A stretch of 64,000 nt of DNA from Caulobacter sp. S45 (GCF_009765965.1 NZ_LMUL01000014.1:1730969-1794968); one strand, 5' to 3'. Positions 35,697 to 44,756 are shown, counted from the first letter of the stretch. The notes: a model not told the origin generated them from the sequence alone. Program-made: numbers and translations.

Positions 35697-37130
35697 CTAC
35701 CCGATCGCGGTGCCGCCCACGGTCAGCCCGCTGAGCTTCATCGACGGCTGGCCGACGCCCACCGGCACACCCTGGCCCGACTTGCCGCAGACGCCGATGC
35801 CCGGGTCGTAGCAGAAGTCGTCGCCGATCATCGTCACCTTGGTCAGCGCGGTCGGGCCGTCGCCGATCAGGGTTGCACCCTTGACCGGGGTCGTGACCTT
35901 GCCGTCCTCGATCAGGTAGGCCTCGGTGCACTGGAATACGAACTTGCCGTTGGTGATGTCTACCTGGCCGCCACCGAAGTTGGCGCAATACAGCCCACGC
36001 TTGGTCGAGGCGATCATCTCGGCCTGGGTGGCGTTCCCGCCCAGCATCGCGGTGTTGGTCATCCGCGGCATGGGCATGTGGGCGTAGGACTGTCGGCGCC
36101 CGTTGCCGGTGGGCGCCATGCCCATCAGCCGCGCGCTCATCCGGTCGTGCATGTAGCCGACCAGCACCCCGTCCTCGATCAGCACGGTGCGCTCGGTCGG
36201 CGTGCCCTCGTCGTCGATGGTTAGCGAGCCGCGGCGGTTCAGCTCGGTGCCGTCGTCGATCACGGTGACGCCCCGCGCGGCCACCCGCTCGCCCAGGCGG
36301 CCGGAAAAGGCCGAGATGCCCTTGCGGTTGAAGTCGCCTTCCAGGCCGTGGCCCACCGCCTCGTGCAGCAGCACCCCATTCCAGCCCGGGCCCAGCACCA
36401 CGTCCATCTCGCCGGCCGGACAGGCCACCGCGTCCAGGTTGACCATGGCCTGGCGCAGCGCCTCGTCGACCTGACCCTGCCAGTGCTCCGGCGCGATCCA
36501 GGTGTGGAAGCTGGCGCGGCCGCCCGCGCCGGAGGAGCCGTTCTCGCGCCGCCCGTCGCGCTCCACCGTCAGCTGGACGTTCAGCCGCACCAGCGGGCGC
36601 ACGTCGCGCAGCAGCCGGCCGTCCGCGCGCAGGATCTCCACCACCCGCCGCTCGCCGGCGATGGAGGCCGAGACCTGGACCACGCGCGGGTCGCGGGCGC
36701 GGGCGAAGGCGTCGATCTCCTGCAGCAGGGCCGCCTTGTCGCCGAACACCGGGTGGGCGAGCGGATCGTCCTCGCCGTAGAGCTTGACGTTGGTCTGGCG
36801 CGGGCCGGCCGCGACCTGGCCCTCGTAGCCGCGCTTGACCGCCGAGGCGGCGTCGGCGGAGCGGCGGATGGCGGCCTCGCTGATCTCGCTGGAATGGGCG
36901 TAGCCGGCCTTTTCGCCCGCCACCACCCGCAGGCCGAAGCCCTCGGATGCGTCATAGCTGGCCGATTTCAGCCGCCCGTCGTCGAACACCAGCATCTCGC
37001 TCTCGGAGCGTTCGAGGAACAGCTCCCCATCGTCGGCGCCCTGCAAGGCGGACTGCAGGATCGACAGCGCCGCGTCGGTGGCGACGTCGGAGGCTTCGAG
37101 GATCGAGGGTTGGGGCGAGAACGCGTTCAT
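35697..37130 (-). CDS. tldD: Metalloprotease TldD
   Basis: 477 residues. TldD, with TldE/PmbA, forms a zinc peptidase that trims microcin and toxin-antitoxin peptides and modifies RiPP-type substrates. Seen: the zinc motif HEXXXH as LLHEAVGHGLEGDF near residue 255, the downstream GGSP-like strand FSGRLGERVAARGVTVIDDGT, MNTAML-type MTNTAMLGG, and a C-terminal ICGKSGQG-like VCGKSGQGVPVGVG. No tldE/pmbA is next to it here. It converges on maiA and diverges from the small orphan at 37218. Confidence 0.95.
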   Translation of the reverse strand: MNAFSPQPSILEASDVATDAALSILQSALQGADDGELFLERSESEMLVFDDGRLKSASYDASEGFGLRVVAGEKAGYAHSSEISEAAIRRSADAASAVKRGYEGQVAAGPRQTNVKLYGEDDPLAHPVFGDKAALLQEIDAFARARDPRVVQVSASIAGERRVVEILRADGRLLRDVRPLVRLNVQLTVERDGRRENGSSGAGGRASFHTWIAPEHWQGQVDEALRQAMVNLDAVACPAGEMDVVLGPGWNGVLLHEAVGHGLEGDFNRKGISAFSGRLGERVAARGVTVIDDGTELNRRGSLTIDDEGTPTERTVLIEDGVLVGYMHDRMSARLMGMAPTGNGRRQSYAHMPMPRMTNTAMLGGNATQAEMIASTKRGLYCANFGGGQVDITNGKFVFQCTEAYLIEDGKVTTPVKGATLIGDGPTALTKVTMIGDDFCYDPGIGVCGKSGQGVPVGVGQPSMKLSGLTVGGTAIG

Positions 37131-37217
37131 GGCTCCTACATTGCGACCCGCGCCGTCCTAGGCAAGTGTGCAATGGACCGCATTCGGCGGCCAACGAAGT
37201 TCGGGACAACCACCGCC

Positions 37218-37691
37218 ATGCCGGACGAGGAGAAATCTGGCCCGTCACTCAGGATAACGAGTCGTCGCGCGGACGAGGCTCTGATCGCCCTCGTGCAAGG
37301 CTGGACTATCGAGACCATCCTTCTCCCTCCCGAGTCGCATCGAGCTGGAAAACGGACCTATTTCCCGTGGATAGGCATCGGGAGGAAGACCGACTCCGTA
37401 CTGATATACGTCGATGACCCGGGCCATAGACCTGGCTACAACGACTTCTTATTGAAGGTAAAACCTTTGGATGAAACCGAGACGGTTGACCGACGAATTC
37501 AATTGAAAAACGGCTATTATATCGGCTTGGAGACTCTCTATTTCGATATGGACTCGGAAGAAGATCCCAGCCGGATCGGAGCGGTCAGGGTATACGACAC
37601 TGGGTACAACCTCCGGCTCGAGTTTGGCCTAAGCCACCACATCAGCACGCTTATGTATCTCGAAGAGTTCGAGCTGAACGCGCCGGTCTGA
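37218..37691 (+). CDS. Orphan hypothetical protein, base composition unlike neighbours
   Basis: 157 residues from the ATG at 37218 (37173 is an in-frame alternative; neither has a good ribosome-binding site). I recognise no family. Visible: a mixed alpha/beta composition with acidic stretches (FDMDSEEDPSRIG), aromatic beta strands (YIGLETLYF, YNLRLEFGL) and no signal peptide or membrane helix. Codons such as ATA, TTA, TTG and GTA are common here and rare in flanking genes, suggesting recent acquisition. It sits alone between the divergent tldD and the convergent lysK (10 bases apart). Confidence 0.6.
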   Translation: MPDEEKSGPSLRITSRRADEALIALVQGWTIETILLPPESHRAGKRTYFPWIGIGRKTDSVLIYVDDPGHRPGYNDFLLKVKPLDETETVDRRIQLKNGYYIGLETLYFDMDSEEDPSRIGAVRVYDTGYNLRLEFGLSHHISTLMYLEEFELNAPV

Positions 37692-37701
37692 AACGGCAAT
37701 C

Positions 37702-39399
37702 TTACGCTCGCGCCGCCCCGCCCTGCGCGTCGTACAGCGCGCCCGAAACGCCCTGCTCGATCAGGGCAAGCGTGCGGTCCAGGCCGAAGATGGCGGCGAA
37801 GGAGCCGAAGCGGGGACCCTGGCTCTGGCCCAGCAGCACCTCATACAGGGCCTGAAACCAGCCGCGCAGGGGCTCGAACCCGGCGGCCTTGCCGGCCTCG
37901 TAGACCTCGGCCTGGATCAGCTCGGCGTCCTGGCATCCGGGCGGCAGGGCGCGCAGGCGCTGGGCCAGGTCCTGCATGGCGGCGCGCTCGCGGTCGTCGG
38001 GCAGGCGGAAGCGTTTGTTCGGCCGCACGAAGTCTTCGTAATAGTGGATGGCGTTGTCGGCCATGCGGTCGAGCAGCGGGTGGCTCTGCGGCGTCGCGCC
38101 CTCGATATAGCGGTCGATGAACCCCCACAGGATCGCCTTGTCCGAGGCGTTGGCCGCCGAGACCAGGTTCAGCAGCAGGCTGAACGAAACCGGCGAGCTC
38201 GTGCGGGGCGCGTCGCCGAAGTGGACGTGCCAGACCGGGTTGTCGATCCGCTTGGCCGGCTCCTGGCCCTGGTAGGCGTCGAGCTGCTGCAGGTACTCGT
38301 CGGCCGCCTTGGGGATGACGTCGAAGTGCAGCCGCTTGGCCGACTTGGGCGAGGCGAACAGGTAGTAGGCCAGGCTTTCCGGCGCGCCGTAGCGCAGCCA
38401 CTCCTCCATGGTCAGGCCGTTGCCCTTGGACTTGGAGATCTTGGCCCCCTCGGCGTCGAGGAACAGCTCGTAGTTGAAGCCCTCGGGCTGGACACCCCCG
38501 AGGATCCTGCAGATGCGGTTGGAGACCTTGACCGAGTCGATCAGGTCCTTGCCGCTCATCTCGTAGTCGATGCCCAGCGCGGCCCAGCGCATGGCCCAGT
38601 CCGGCTTCCATTGCAGCTTGACCGCGCCGCCGACGACGGGGAGCTCGGTCTTGGTCCCGTCCTCGTCCTCGAACACGATGGTCCCGCGTTCGACGTTGCG
38701 CTCGAGCGTCGGGACTTGCAGCACCCGGCCGGTGGTGGGGCTGATCGGCAGGAAGGGCGAATAGGTGGCGCGGCGATCCGGACCAAGCGTGGGCAGCATC
38801 ACCGCTTGGATCTCGTCGAACCGTTCCAGCGCCAGCTGCAGCTTCTCGTCGAACACACCGGACCTGTAGGCCTCGGTCGAGGAGCGGAAGCTGTACTCGA
38901 AACCGAAATGGTCGAGGAAGGCCCGTAGCCGGGCGTTGTTGTGCGCGCCGAAACTGGCGTGCTCGCCGAAGGGATCGCGCACCACGGTCAGCGGCTTGCC
39001 CATGTCCTCCAGCAGCGAGGCCTGGTCAGGCACGTTGGGCGGCGCCTTGCGCAGGCCGTCCATGTCGTCGCTGAAGCAGATCAGCTCGGTGGGGATGCGG
39101 TCGTCGGTCAAGGCGCGGAAGGCGGTGCGCACCATGGTCGTGCGCAGCACCTCCTGGAAGGTGCCCAGGTGCGGCAGGCCCGAGGGGCCGTAGCCGGTCT
39201 CGAGCCGGACCGGCGTCGCCGCCAGCGCCGGGAAACGGGTCAGGACCTCGTCCAGCCGGCCGTCGGCGATCAGGGCGGCGGCCTCGTGCTGGGCCTCGCC
39301 GTCCAGGCGCACGCGCAAAATCCGCGCAAGCAGGGCGCGGGCCTGCTCGAACGGCCAGCTTCGCGCTTCACGCGCCAGGGGGATCAGGCCATGCAACAT
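37702..39399 (-). CDS. lysK: Class I lysyl-tRNA synthetase
   Basis: 565 residues. The class I form charges tRNA-Lys and is the normal one in many alphaproteobacteria, archaea and spirochaetes, unlike the class II LysS of E. coli. Seen: a HIGH-like motif GYGPSGLPHLGTFQEVLR near residue 78 and KISKSKGNGLTMEEWL (KMSKS loop) near residue 316, with a helical C-terminal anticodon-binding domain. The ATG at 39399 is chosen over 39453 because the first 18 extra residues look unlike a protein start. Both lack a clear ribosome-binding site. Confidence 0.95.
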   Translation of the reverse strand: MLHGLIPLAREARSWPFEQARALLARILRVRLDGEAQHEAAALIADGRLDEVLTRFPALAATPVRLETGYGPSGLPHLGTFQEVLRTTMVRTAFRALTDDRIPTELICFSDDMDGLRKAPPNVPDQASLLEDMGKPLTVVRDPFGEHASFGAHNNARLRAFLDHFGFEYSFRSSTEAYRSGVFDEKLQLALERFDEIQAVMLPTLGPDRRATYSPFLPISPTTGRVLQVPTLERNVERGTIVFEDEDGTKTELPVVGGAVKLQWKPDWAMRWAALGIDYEMSGKDLIDSVKVSNRICRILGGVQPEGFNYELFLDAEGAKISKSKGNGLTMEEWLRYGAPESLAYYLFASPKSAKRLHFDVIPKAADEYLQQLDAYQGQEPAKRIDNPVWHVHFGDAPRTSSPVSFSLLLNLVSAANASDKAILWGFIDRYIEGATPQSHPLLDRMADNAIHYYEDFVRPNKRFRLPDDRERAAMQDLAQRLRALPPGCQDAELIQAEVYEAGKAAGFEPLRGWFQALYEVLLGQSQGPRFGSFAAIFGLDRTLALIEQGVSGALYDAQGGAARA

Positions 39400-39454
39400 A
39401 GGGAGCGGATAGGGGCAGGCGCCGCGAGGGTCAACCGGCGCAAGGCGTAGCACG

Positions 39455-39612
39455 CGTCTTCCCCCTCTCCCTCGACGGGAGAGGGTTGGGGTGAGGGTGG
39501 TCTACGAACGAAACAGGAAAGGGCGCAGATGGCGCATCACGCCACCGTCCACCCTCGCCTTCCCATCGCCTAAGCGATGGGCCCCTTCCTCTCCCGTCAA
39601 GGGAGAGGAGAA
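39455..39612. repeat. Intergenic repeat, family 2, copy 1
   Basis: Left arm CCCTCTCCC, loop, GGGAGAGGG, then GGGGTGAGGGTGG; right arm CCACCCTCGCCTTCCCAT, inner stem CATCGC/GCGATG, GGGCCCCTTCCTCTCCC and GGGAGAGGA. It lies between lysK and ctrA, both on the minus strand. A second copy at 60549-60712 keeps the same blocks in the same order. Confidence 0.8.
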
Positions 39613-39616
39613 ACAA

Positions 39617-40318
39617 TCAGGCCGCCGAAACCGCGCTGCTCTCGTTGGGATCGCGCAGGACGTAGCCGCGCCCCCACACCGTCTCGATGTGGTTGAACCC
39701 GCCGGTGGCCGCCGACAGCTTCTTGCGCAGCTTGCAGATGAAGACGTCGATGATCTTCAGCTCGGGCTCGTCCATGCCGCCGTAGAGATGGTTCAGGAAC
39801 ATCTCCTTGGTCAGGGTCGTGCCCTTGCGCAGCGAGAGGAGCTCCAGCATCTGGTACTCCTTGCCGGTCAGGTGGACGCGCGAGCCGTTCACCTCGACCG
39901 TCTTGGCGTCGAGGTTGACTAGGATGTCGCCGGTGGTGATGACCGACTGGGCGTGGCCCTTGGACCGGCGGACCACCGCGTGGATGCGCGCGATCAGCTC
40001 GTCCTTGTGGAAGGGCTTGGTAAGGTAATCGTCCGCGCCGCCGCCGAAGGTCTTCACCTTGGTGTCGATCTCGGTCGAGCCCGACAGGATCATGATCGGC
40101 GTGTTGATCTTGGCCACGCGCAGTTGGCGCAGCACATCCAGCCCGCTCATGTCGGGCAGGTTCAGGTCCAGCAGGATCAGGTCGTAATCGTAGATCTTGC
40201 CAAGGTCGACGCCCTCTTCGCCGAGATCGGTCGTGTAGATGTTGAAGCCTTCCGACTTCAGCATCAACTCGATGCTCTGTGCGGTGGCGCTGTCGTCTTC
40301 GATCAGCAGAACGCGCAT
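39617..40318 (-). CDS. ctrA: Cell-cycle master response regulator CtrA
   Basis: 233 residues. CtrA is the essential OmpR-family regulator that silences the replication origin and controls division, flagellar, pilus and methylation genes in Caulobacter, after phosphorylation by the CckA-ChpT relay. Seen: [20 protein letters not shown], phospho-acceptor Asp51 ([11 protein letters not shown]), [14 protein letters not shown], and the DNA-binding wing [16 protein letters not shown] through [16 protein letters not shown], almost identical to the Caulobacter protein as I recall it. The C-terminus ends in Ala-Ala, as needed for ClpXP degradation. Monocistronic. Confidence 0.98.
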   Translation of the reverse strand: MRVLLIEDDSATAQSIELMLKSEGFNIYTTDLGEEGVDLGKIYDYDLILLDLNLPDMSGLDVLRQLRVAKINTPIMILSGSTEIDTKVKTFGGGADDYLTKPFHKDELIARIHAVVRRSKGHAQSVITTGDILVNLDAKTVEVNGSRVHLTGKEYQMLELLSLRKGTTLTKEMFLNHLYGGMDEPELKIIDVFICKLRKKLSAATGGFNHIETVWGRGYVLRDPNESSAVSAA

Positions 40319-40703
40319 CTGTATTCTCCAGCCCCGCAACGGCCCCCAAAGCCGCGCCTTCTGGCGCAACCCATTTCCCGCCACCGTACCGGGCGAGTCG
40401 CTTAAGAAAAGTTAATGCTCAACAAAGCGTTGAGAATCATCCCTGATTTCGAGTCAACTCGCAAGACTCCTCATTAACGTTTTGAATCTTAAGGCGCGGC
40501 GAACCGACTCACCCCAAGCGTAAAAAGGCTTTCGCGCCGCCGCCAACCGCCGCCGCGGGCCGGATTGCAATAACCCCAGGCCGCAGGGCCCGATCGTGGT
40601 GAACATCCTAGGGCTTGGCGGATCGCCGTCGCGGCCGCCCTTTCCTTGCCGCACCTGCCCCGATCCGCTAGGCACGCCCGGCTGTAAGTCAGGCTGCGCC
40701 CAA
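40319..40703. promoter_or_regulatory. ctrA-hisS divergent control region with GANTC cluster
   Basis: 385 bases without a supported gene. Six GANTC (CcrM methylation) sites lie at 40395, 40434, 40451, 40465, 40484 and 40506 within 116 bases, upstream of ctrA. TTAA half-sites occur at 40402 and 40412 (six bases apart; the CtrA box has seven) and at 40474 and 40489. In Caulobacter, ctrA P1 is controlled by GANTC methylation and GcrA, and P2 by CtrA itself. The hisS-proximal half is G+C-rich with nothing I can name. Confidence 0.65.
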
Positions 40704-42173
40704 ATGTCCGATACCGTTCCGTTCCGCCCCGAAGCCCGCTCGCCGCGAGGATTCCAGGACCGGCGCGCCCGCGACCTGCGGGCCGAGCGCACCATCCTGA
40801 TGGCAGTCTCGGCGGTCTACGAGCGCTACGGCTTCGAGCAGCTCGACACCCCGGCCTTCGAGTACGCCGATGCGCTGGGCAAGTTCCTGCCGGACAGCGA
40901 CCGTCCCAACGAGGGCGTGTTCGCCATGCAGGACGACGACGAGCAGTGGATGGCGCTGCGCTACGACCTGACCGCGCCGCTGGCCCGCTTCGCCGCCCAG
41001 ACCTGGGAGACCCTGCCCAAGCCGTTCCGCCGCTACGCCTTCGGCACGGTGTGGCGCAACGAGAAGCCCGGCCCCGGCCGCTTCCGCGAATTCATCCAGT
41101 GCGACGCCGACACCGTCGGCTCCGCCCGCCCCGAGGCGGACGCGGAGATCATCGCCATGGCGGTCGAGGGGCTGGAGGCCGCCGGCCTGCCGCGCGGGGC
41201 GGCCATGCTGAAGATCAACAATCGCAAGCTGCTGAACGGCCTGCTGTCGTCCGCGGGCGTGGTGGACGGCGGCCAGAAGCTGGCGGTGCTGCGCGCGGTG
41301 GACAAGCTGGACCGGCTGGGGCCGGACGGCGTGCGCCTGCTGCTGGGCGAGGGCCGCAAGGACGAGAGCGGCGCCTTCACCAAGGGCGCGGGCCTGAACG
41401 CCAAGGGCGCGGAGAGCGTGCTGGCCTTCGTGGCGGCGGGCGGCGGGTCGCGCGCCGAGACCCTGGCCAAGATCGCCGACGTCATCGGCGGCTCGGCCGA
41501 GGGCGACGAGGGCCTGGCCGACCTGGCGCGTATCGACGCCGCGTTGAAGGGGCTGGGCGTGGCCGAAGACCAGGCCGCCTTCGACCCCTCAGTGGTGCGT
41601 GGGCTGGAATACTATACCGGCGCGGTGTTCGAGGCCGAGCTGCTGCTCGATACCCTGGACGAGAAGGGCCACAAGGTCCGCTTCGGCTCGGTCGGCGGCG
41701 GCGGGCGCTACGACGACCTGGTGGCGCGCTTCACCGGCGAGCGCACGCCCGCCACCGGCTTCTCCTTCGGCGTCAGCCGGCTGGCCTCGGCGTTGCGCGC
41801 GGCGGGACGCGAGGCGGCGGCGACCACCCGCGGGCCGGTGGTGGTGATCGCCTTCAACGAGGCCAACATGGCCGACTACTTCGCCATCGCCGGCGAGCTG
41901 CGCGCGGCGGGGATCGCGGCCGAGGTCTATCTGGGCGCATCCGGCATGAAGGCGCAGATGAAGTACGCCGACCGCCGCCTGTCGCCCGCCGCCATCATCG
42001 TCGGCGACGACGAGCTGGCCGCCGGCACGGCCACGGTGAAGGACCTGGACCTCGGCCGCGAGCTGGCGTCCAAGGTCAGCGACAACCAGGCCTGGCGCAA
42101 CGAGCGGCCGGGCCAGGCGACCATCCCGCGCGCCGATCTGGTCGCCCACATCCGCCGCATCCTGGAAGGCTGA
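40704..42173 (+). CDS. hisS: Histidyl-tRNA synthetase
   Basis: 489 residues, class II. Seen: motif 1 region FRPEARSPRGFQD, motif 2 FRRYAFGTVWRNEKPGPGRFREFIQCDAD near residue 112, the histidine-A motif VRGLEYYTGAVFEAEL, motif 3 GGGGRYDDLVARFTG with ATGFSFGVSRL, and a C-terminal anticodon-binding domain. The ATG at 40704 is chosen because the frame upstream to 40596 lacks conservation. HisZ starts five bases after the stop, so tRNA charging and histidine synthesis genes share an operon, as in other alphaproteobacteria. Confidence 0.96.
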   Translation: MSDTVPFRPEARSPRGFQDRRARDLRAERTILMAVSAVYERYGFEQLDTPAFEYADALGKFLPDSDRPNEGVFAMQDDDEQWMALRYDLTAPLARFAAQTWETLPKPFRRYAFGTVWRNEKPGPGRFREFIQCDADTVGSARPEADAEIIAMAVEGLEAAGLPRGAAMLKINNRKLLNGLLSSAGVVDGGQKLAVLRAVDKLDRLGPDGVRLLLGEGRKDESGAFTKGAGLNAKGAESVLAFVAAGGGSRAETLAKIADVIGGSAEGDEGLADLARIDAALKGLGVAEDQAAFDPSVVRGLEYYTGAVFEAELLLDTLDEKGHKVRFGSVGGGGRYDDLVARFTGERTPATGFSFGVSRLASALRAAGREAAATTRGPVVVIAFNEANMADYFAIAGELRAAGIAAEVYLGASGMKAQMKYADRRLSPAAIIVGDDELAAGTATVKDLDLGRELASKVSDNQAWRNERPGQATIPRADLVAHIRRILEG

Positions 42174-42178
42174 TCCTG

Positions 42179-43345
42179 ATGCCGGACGCCACCGCCCTGC
42201 TGACCGAGCCCGCGCCGCCGGCCCCGATCCTGGCCGCCATCCGCGCCCCGTTCCAGGCGTTCGGCGAGGCGTCGGGCGGGGTGTGGACCGACACACCGAT
42301 GCTCCAGCCCCTGACCCTGCTGCTGGACCTAGCCGGCGAGGCCATGCGCGGGCGGCTGTTCGTGGTCCAGGGCGAGGGCTCGACCGAGGCCTGCCTGCGG
42401 CCGGACTTCACCATCCCCGTCGCCACCGCCCACCTGGCGTCGGGCGCCGCCGAGGGACGCTACCTTTACGAGGGCAAGGCCTTCCGCAGCGTCGCCCAGG
42501 CCCAGGACCGGCCGGTGGAGTTCCTGCAGATCGGGGTCGAGGTCTACGGCGCCAGCGCCGACCCGGTGCAGCAGGAGGTGGAGATCGCCGCGCTCGGCTG
42601 GCATGCGGCCAGCGCCGGAGGGCGCCAGGACCTGGGGCTGGTGTTTGGCGACGTCGCCCTTTTCGGCGCCTTCCTGGCGGCGCTCGACCTGCCTCAACCC
42701 ATCCAGGCCCGACTGAAGCGCGCCTTCGCCGCCGGCCGCAACGTCAAGACCGAACTGGCCCGCGCCCAGGCCCATGCCGGCCCGGCGGCGGGCGGGCGGC
42801 TGGCCGAACTGCTCAGCGGCCTGCCCGAGAGCGAAGCGGCCGACGTGCTGGACGAGCTGTGGAAGCTGGCCGGCATCCGCCCGGTCGGCGGCCGCGCCCC
42901 GGCCGAGATCGCCCATCGCCTGACCACCCGCGCCGAACAGGCCCAGGGCCCGCGCCTCACCCCCGCCGAGGCCGCCCTGATCGGCCGCTATCTCGACATC
43001 GTCGCCCCGCCCAAGGAGGCGCTGGAGCGGGTCGAGAGCCTGGCCTACGAGGCCAAGGCGGAGTTCGACATCCAGCTTCAGCCCTGGACGCGGCGGCTGA
43101 TGGCGCTGGAGCGGGCCGGCGTGCCGGAACACGCCCTGATCCTGTCGCCGGGCTTCGTGCGCCCATTCGGCTATTACGACGGCGTGCTGTTCGAGGTGCG
43201 CAGCCTGGCGCTCGGCTTCGAGCAGCCGGTGGTGGGCGGTGGACGCTATGACGGCCTGCTGACCCGGCTCGGTGCGCCGGCCGGCGGCGGCGCGGTGGGC
43301 TGCATGGTCCGGCCCGGCCGGGCGTGGTCAGGAGCCAAGGCGTGA
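42179..43345 (+). CDS. hisZ: ATP phosphoribosyltransferase regulatory subunit HisZ
   Basis: 388 residues. A HisRS paralogue without charging activity that activates short-form HisG for the first step of histidine synthesis. Seen: motif-2-like LYEGKAFRSVAQAQDRPVEFLQIGVEVYG, histidine-A-like PFGYYDGVLFEVRSLALGF and the class II end VVGGGRYDGLLTRLG. The anticodon-binding domain of HisS is missing, as expected for HisZ. Its stop overlaps the hisG start in a GTGA junction. Confidence 0.93.
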   Translation: MPDATALLTEPAPPAPILAAIRAPFQAFGEASGGVWTDTPMLQPLTLLLDLAGEAMRGRLFVVQGEGSTEACLRPDFTIPVATAHLASGAAEGRYLYEGKAFRSVAQAQDRPVEFLQIGVEVYGASADPVQQEVEIAALGWHAASAGGRQDLGLVFGDVALFGAFLAALDLPQPIQARLKRAFAAGRNVKTELARAQAHAGPAAGGRLAELLSGLPESEAADVLDELWKLAGIRPVGGRAPAEIAHRLTTRAEQAQGPRLTPAEAALIGRYLDIVAPPKEALERVESLAYEAKAEFDIQLQPWTRRLMALERAGVPEHALILSPGFVRPFGYYDGVLFEVRSLALGFEQPVVGGGRYDGLLTRLGAPAGGGAVGCMVRPGRAWSGAKA

Positions 43346-44319
43346 GCGAACCCCTCATCTTCGCCATCCCCTCCAAGGGGCGTCTGAAGGAACAGGTCGA
43401 CGGCTGGCTGACCGACTGCGGCTTCACGCTGGAGACCGACGGTGGCGAGCGCGGCTATCGCGCCCGCCTGCGCGGCCTGCCCCAGGTCGACGTGCGGCTG
43501 ATGTCGGCCTCCGACATCGCTGCGGCGCTGGACGCCGGCGACATCCACCTGGGCGTCACTGGCGAGGATCTGCTGCGCGAGAGCGGCTCGCTCACCGACG
43601 ATCCGCATACGGATGACCGTGTGATGCTGCTGCGTGCGCTCGGCTTCGGCCGGGCCGATCTGGTGGTCGCCGCGCCCCAGAGCTGGATCGACGTCGAGGT
43701 CATGGCCGACCTGGAGGAGGTGGCGCACCTGTATCTGGCGCGCACCGGCGGGCGGCTGCGCGTGGCCACCAAGTATGCGGTGCAGACCCGCGCCTTCTTC
43801 GCGGCCAAGGGGGTTGCCGACTACCGCATCGTCGAGAGCGGCGGGGCCACCGAGGGCGCGCCGGCCGCGGGCCTGGCCGAGCTGGTGGTCGACATCACCA
43901 CCACCGGCGCGACGCTGGCCGCCAACAATCTGAAGATCATCTCCGACGGGGTGATCCTGAAGAGCCAGGCCCAGCTCGCCGCATCCCTGCGCGCGCCCTG
44001 GACGGCGGGACAGCTCGGCTCGGTGCGCCGGCTGGTCTCCACCGCCGAGGCCCGCGCCCGCGCCCGCAAGCTCGCCTCCCTGCGCTGGCCCCCGGAGGCG
44101 GACACCGTAGCGGAGGCCGCCGTCGCCCCCTGGCTCACCGCCGGCGCCACCCGCCGCACCGACGGCCTGCTGGCCCCGGAGAGCGCCTTGTTCGATCTGG
44201 CGGCGGCGTTGGCGGAGGCCGGCGTCGGCCCGGTGAGCGTGACGCGGCCGGACTATGTGTTCGAGGCGGTGTGCGCGGTGGTGGATCGGTTGGCGGAGCG
44301 GGTGAGTCACCGCGCTTAA
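43342..44319 (+). CDS. hisG: ATP phosphoribosyltransferase HisG
   Basis: 325 residues from a GTG with an AGGAG ribosome-binding site. It condenses ATP and PRPP, the first committed step of histidine synthesis. Seen: FAIPSKGRLKEQ, DIHLGVTGEDLLRE, TKYAVQTRAFFAAKG and the PRPP-binding ELVVDITTTGATLAANNLK. The C-terminal ~55 residues (from base 44161) are partly duplicated at 44760-44912, about 600 bases downstream; the intact gene may therefore have had its 3' end replaced or restored. Last gene of the hisS-Z-G operon. Confidence 0.95.
   Translation: MSEPLIFAIPSKGRLKEQVDGWLTDCGFTLETDGGERGYRARLRGLPQVDVRLMSASDIAAALDAGDIHLGVTGEDLLRESGSLTDDPHTDDRVMLLRALGFGRADLVVAAPQSWIDVEVMADLEEVAHLYLARTGGRLRVATKYAVQTRAFFAAKGVADYRIVESGGATEGAPAAGLAELVVDITTTGATLAANNLKIISDGVILKSQAQLAASLRAPWTAGQLGSVRRLVSTAEARARARKLASLRWPPEADTVAEAAVAPWLTAGATRRTDGLLAPESALFDLAAALAEAGVGPVSVTRPDYVFEAVCAVVDRLAERVSHRA
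44161..44303 (+). repeat. Direct repeat, proximal copy (3' end of hisG)
   Basis: 143 bases at the hisG 3' end that recur at 44760-44902 with 12 mismatches by my count (about 92% identical). Ten mismatches fall in the first half; the stretch from GTCGGCCCGG to GAGGCGGTGTG is identical. Confidence 0.9.
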
Positions 44320-44416
44320 ATGCGCCTCCGCAAACGTAATCCGATTTCAGCGCCCACCTTGCGTGGAACAAAAGACGAACGTATCGTTACCTCCCGATTG
44401 CAAATGGGGGAACGGC

Positions 44417-44725
44417 ATGAACGACACTTCCGAAACGGGCTATATGCAGCTCTTCGGACCGCTGTTTGGCCCCTTGCTCAAAAATGAGGAAGTGGCCGAG
44501 GCGTTCGCGACCATTATTTTGAAGAGGTTATACGGCGCGGCGAAACTCGCCCAACAGCAGCCGTTGCGATCCACGGATTTAGGGGAAGATTGGCTCGTCT
44601 CCGGATCGAGCCCGGACCCGAATGGTCTCCCGGAAACGGGACCATGGTTCATCCGGGTCCGCAAAACGGATTGCCTGGTGAAAAGTTTTGGGCATCAGAG
44701 GTTAGAGATAGGCGATCAGAGCTAA
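44417..44725 (+). CDS. NTF2-fold immunity-like protein
   Basis: 102 residues from an ATG with a GGGGGAA ribosome-binding site; an upstream in-frame ATG at 44363 lacks one. Seen: EVAEAFATIILKRLYGAAKLAQQQPLRSTDLGEDWLVSGSS and GPWFIRVRKTDCLVKSFGH, a helix plus strands matching, by memory, Imm-NTF2 family immunity proteins of polymorphic toxin systems. No toxin gene is nearby. It has lower G+C than its neighbours and lies between the two hisG 3' copies, so it was probably brought in from outside. Function uncertain. Confidence 0.5.
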   Translation: MNDTSETGYMQLFGPLFGPLLKNEEVAEAFATIILKRLYGAAKLAQQQPLRSTDLGEDWLVSGSSPDPNGLPETGPWFIRVRKTDCLVKSFGHQRLEIGDQS

Positions 44726-44756
44726 CGTAGCGCGGTCGCCTGCGGCAGACGCGGTG

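Noticed and set aside
36348-37217. Upstream extension of the orphan at 37218
   Set aside because: The long frame is antisense to tldD; only the part from about 37173 or 37218 looks coding.
39431-39616. Minus-strand 61-codon frame over the lysK-ctrA gap
   Set aside because: It only translates the family-2 repeat (SLDGRGRGPSLRRW and PNPLPSRERG), a known type of artefact.
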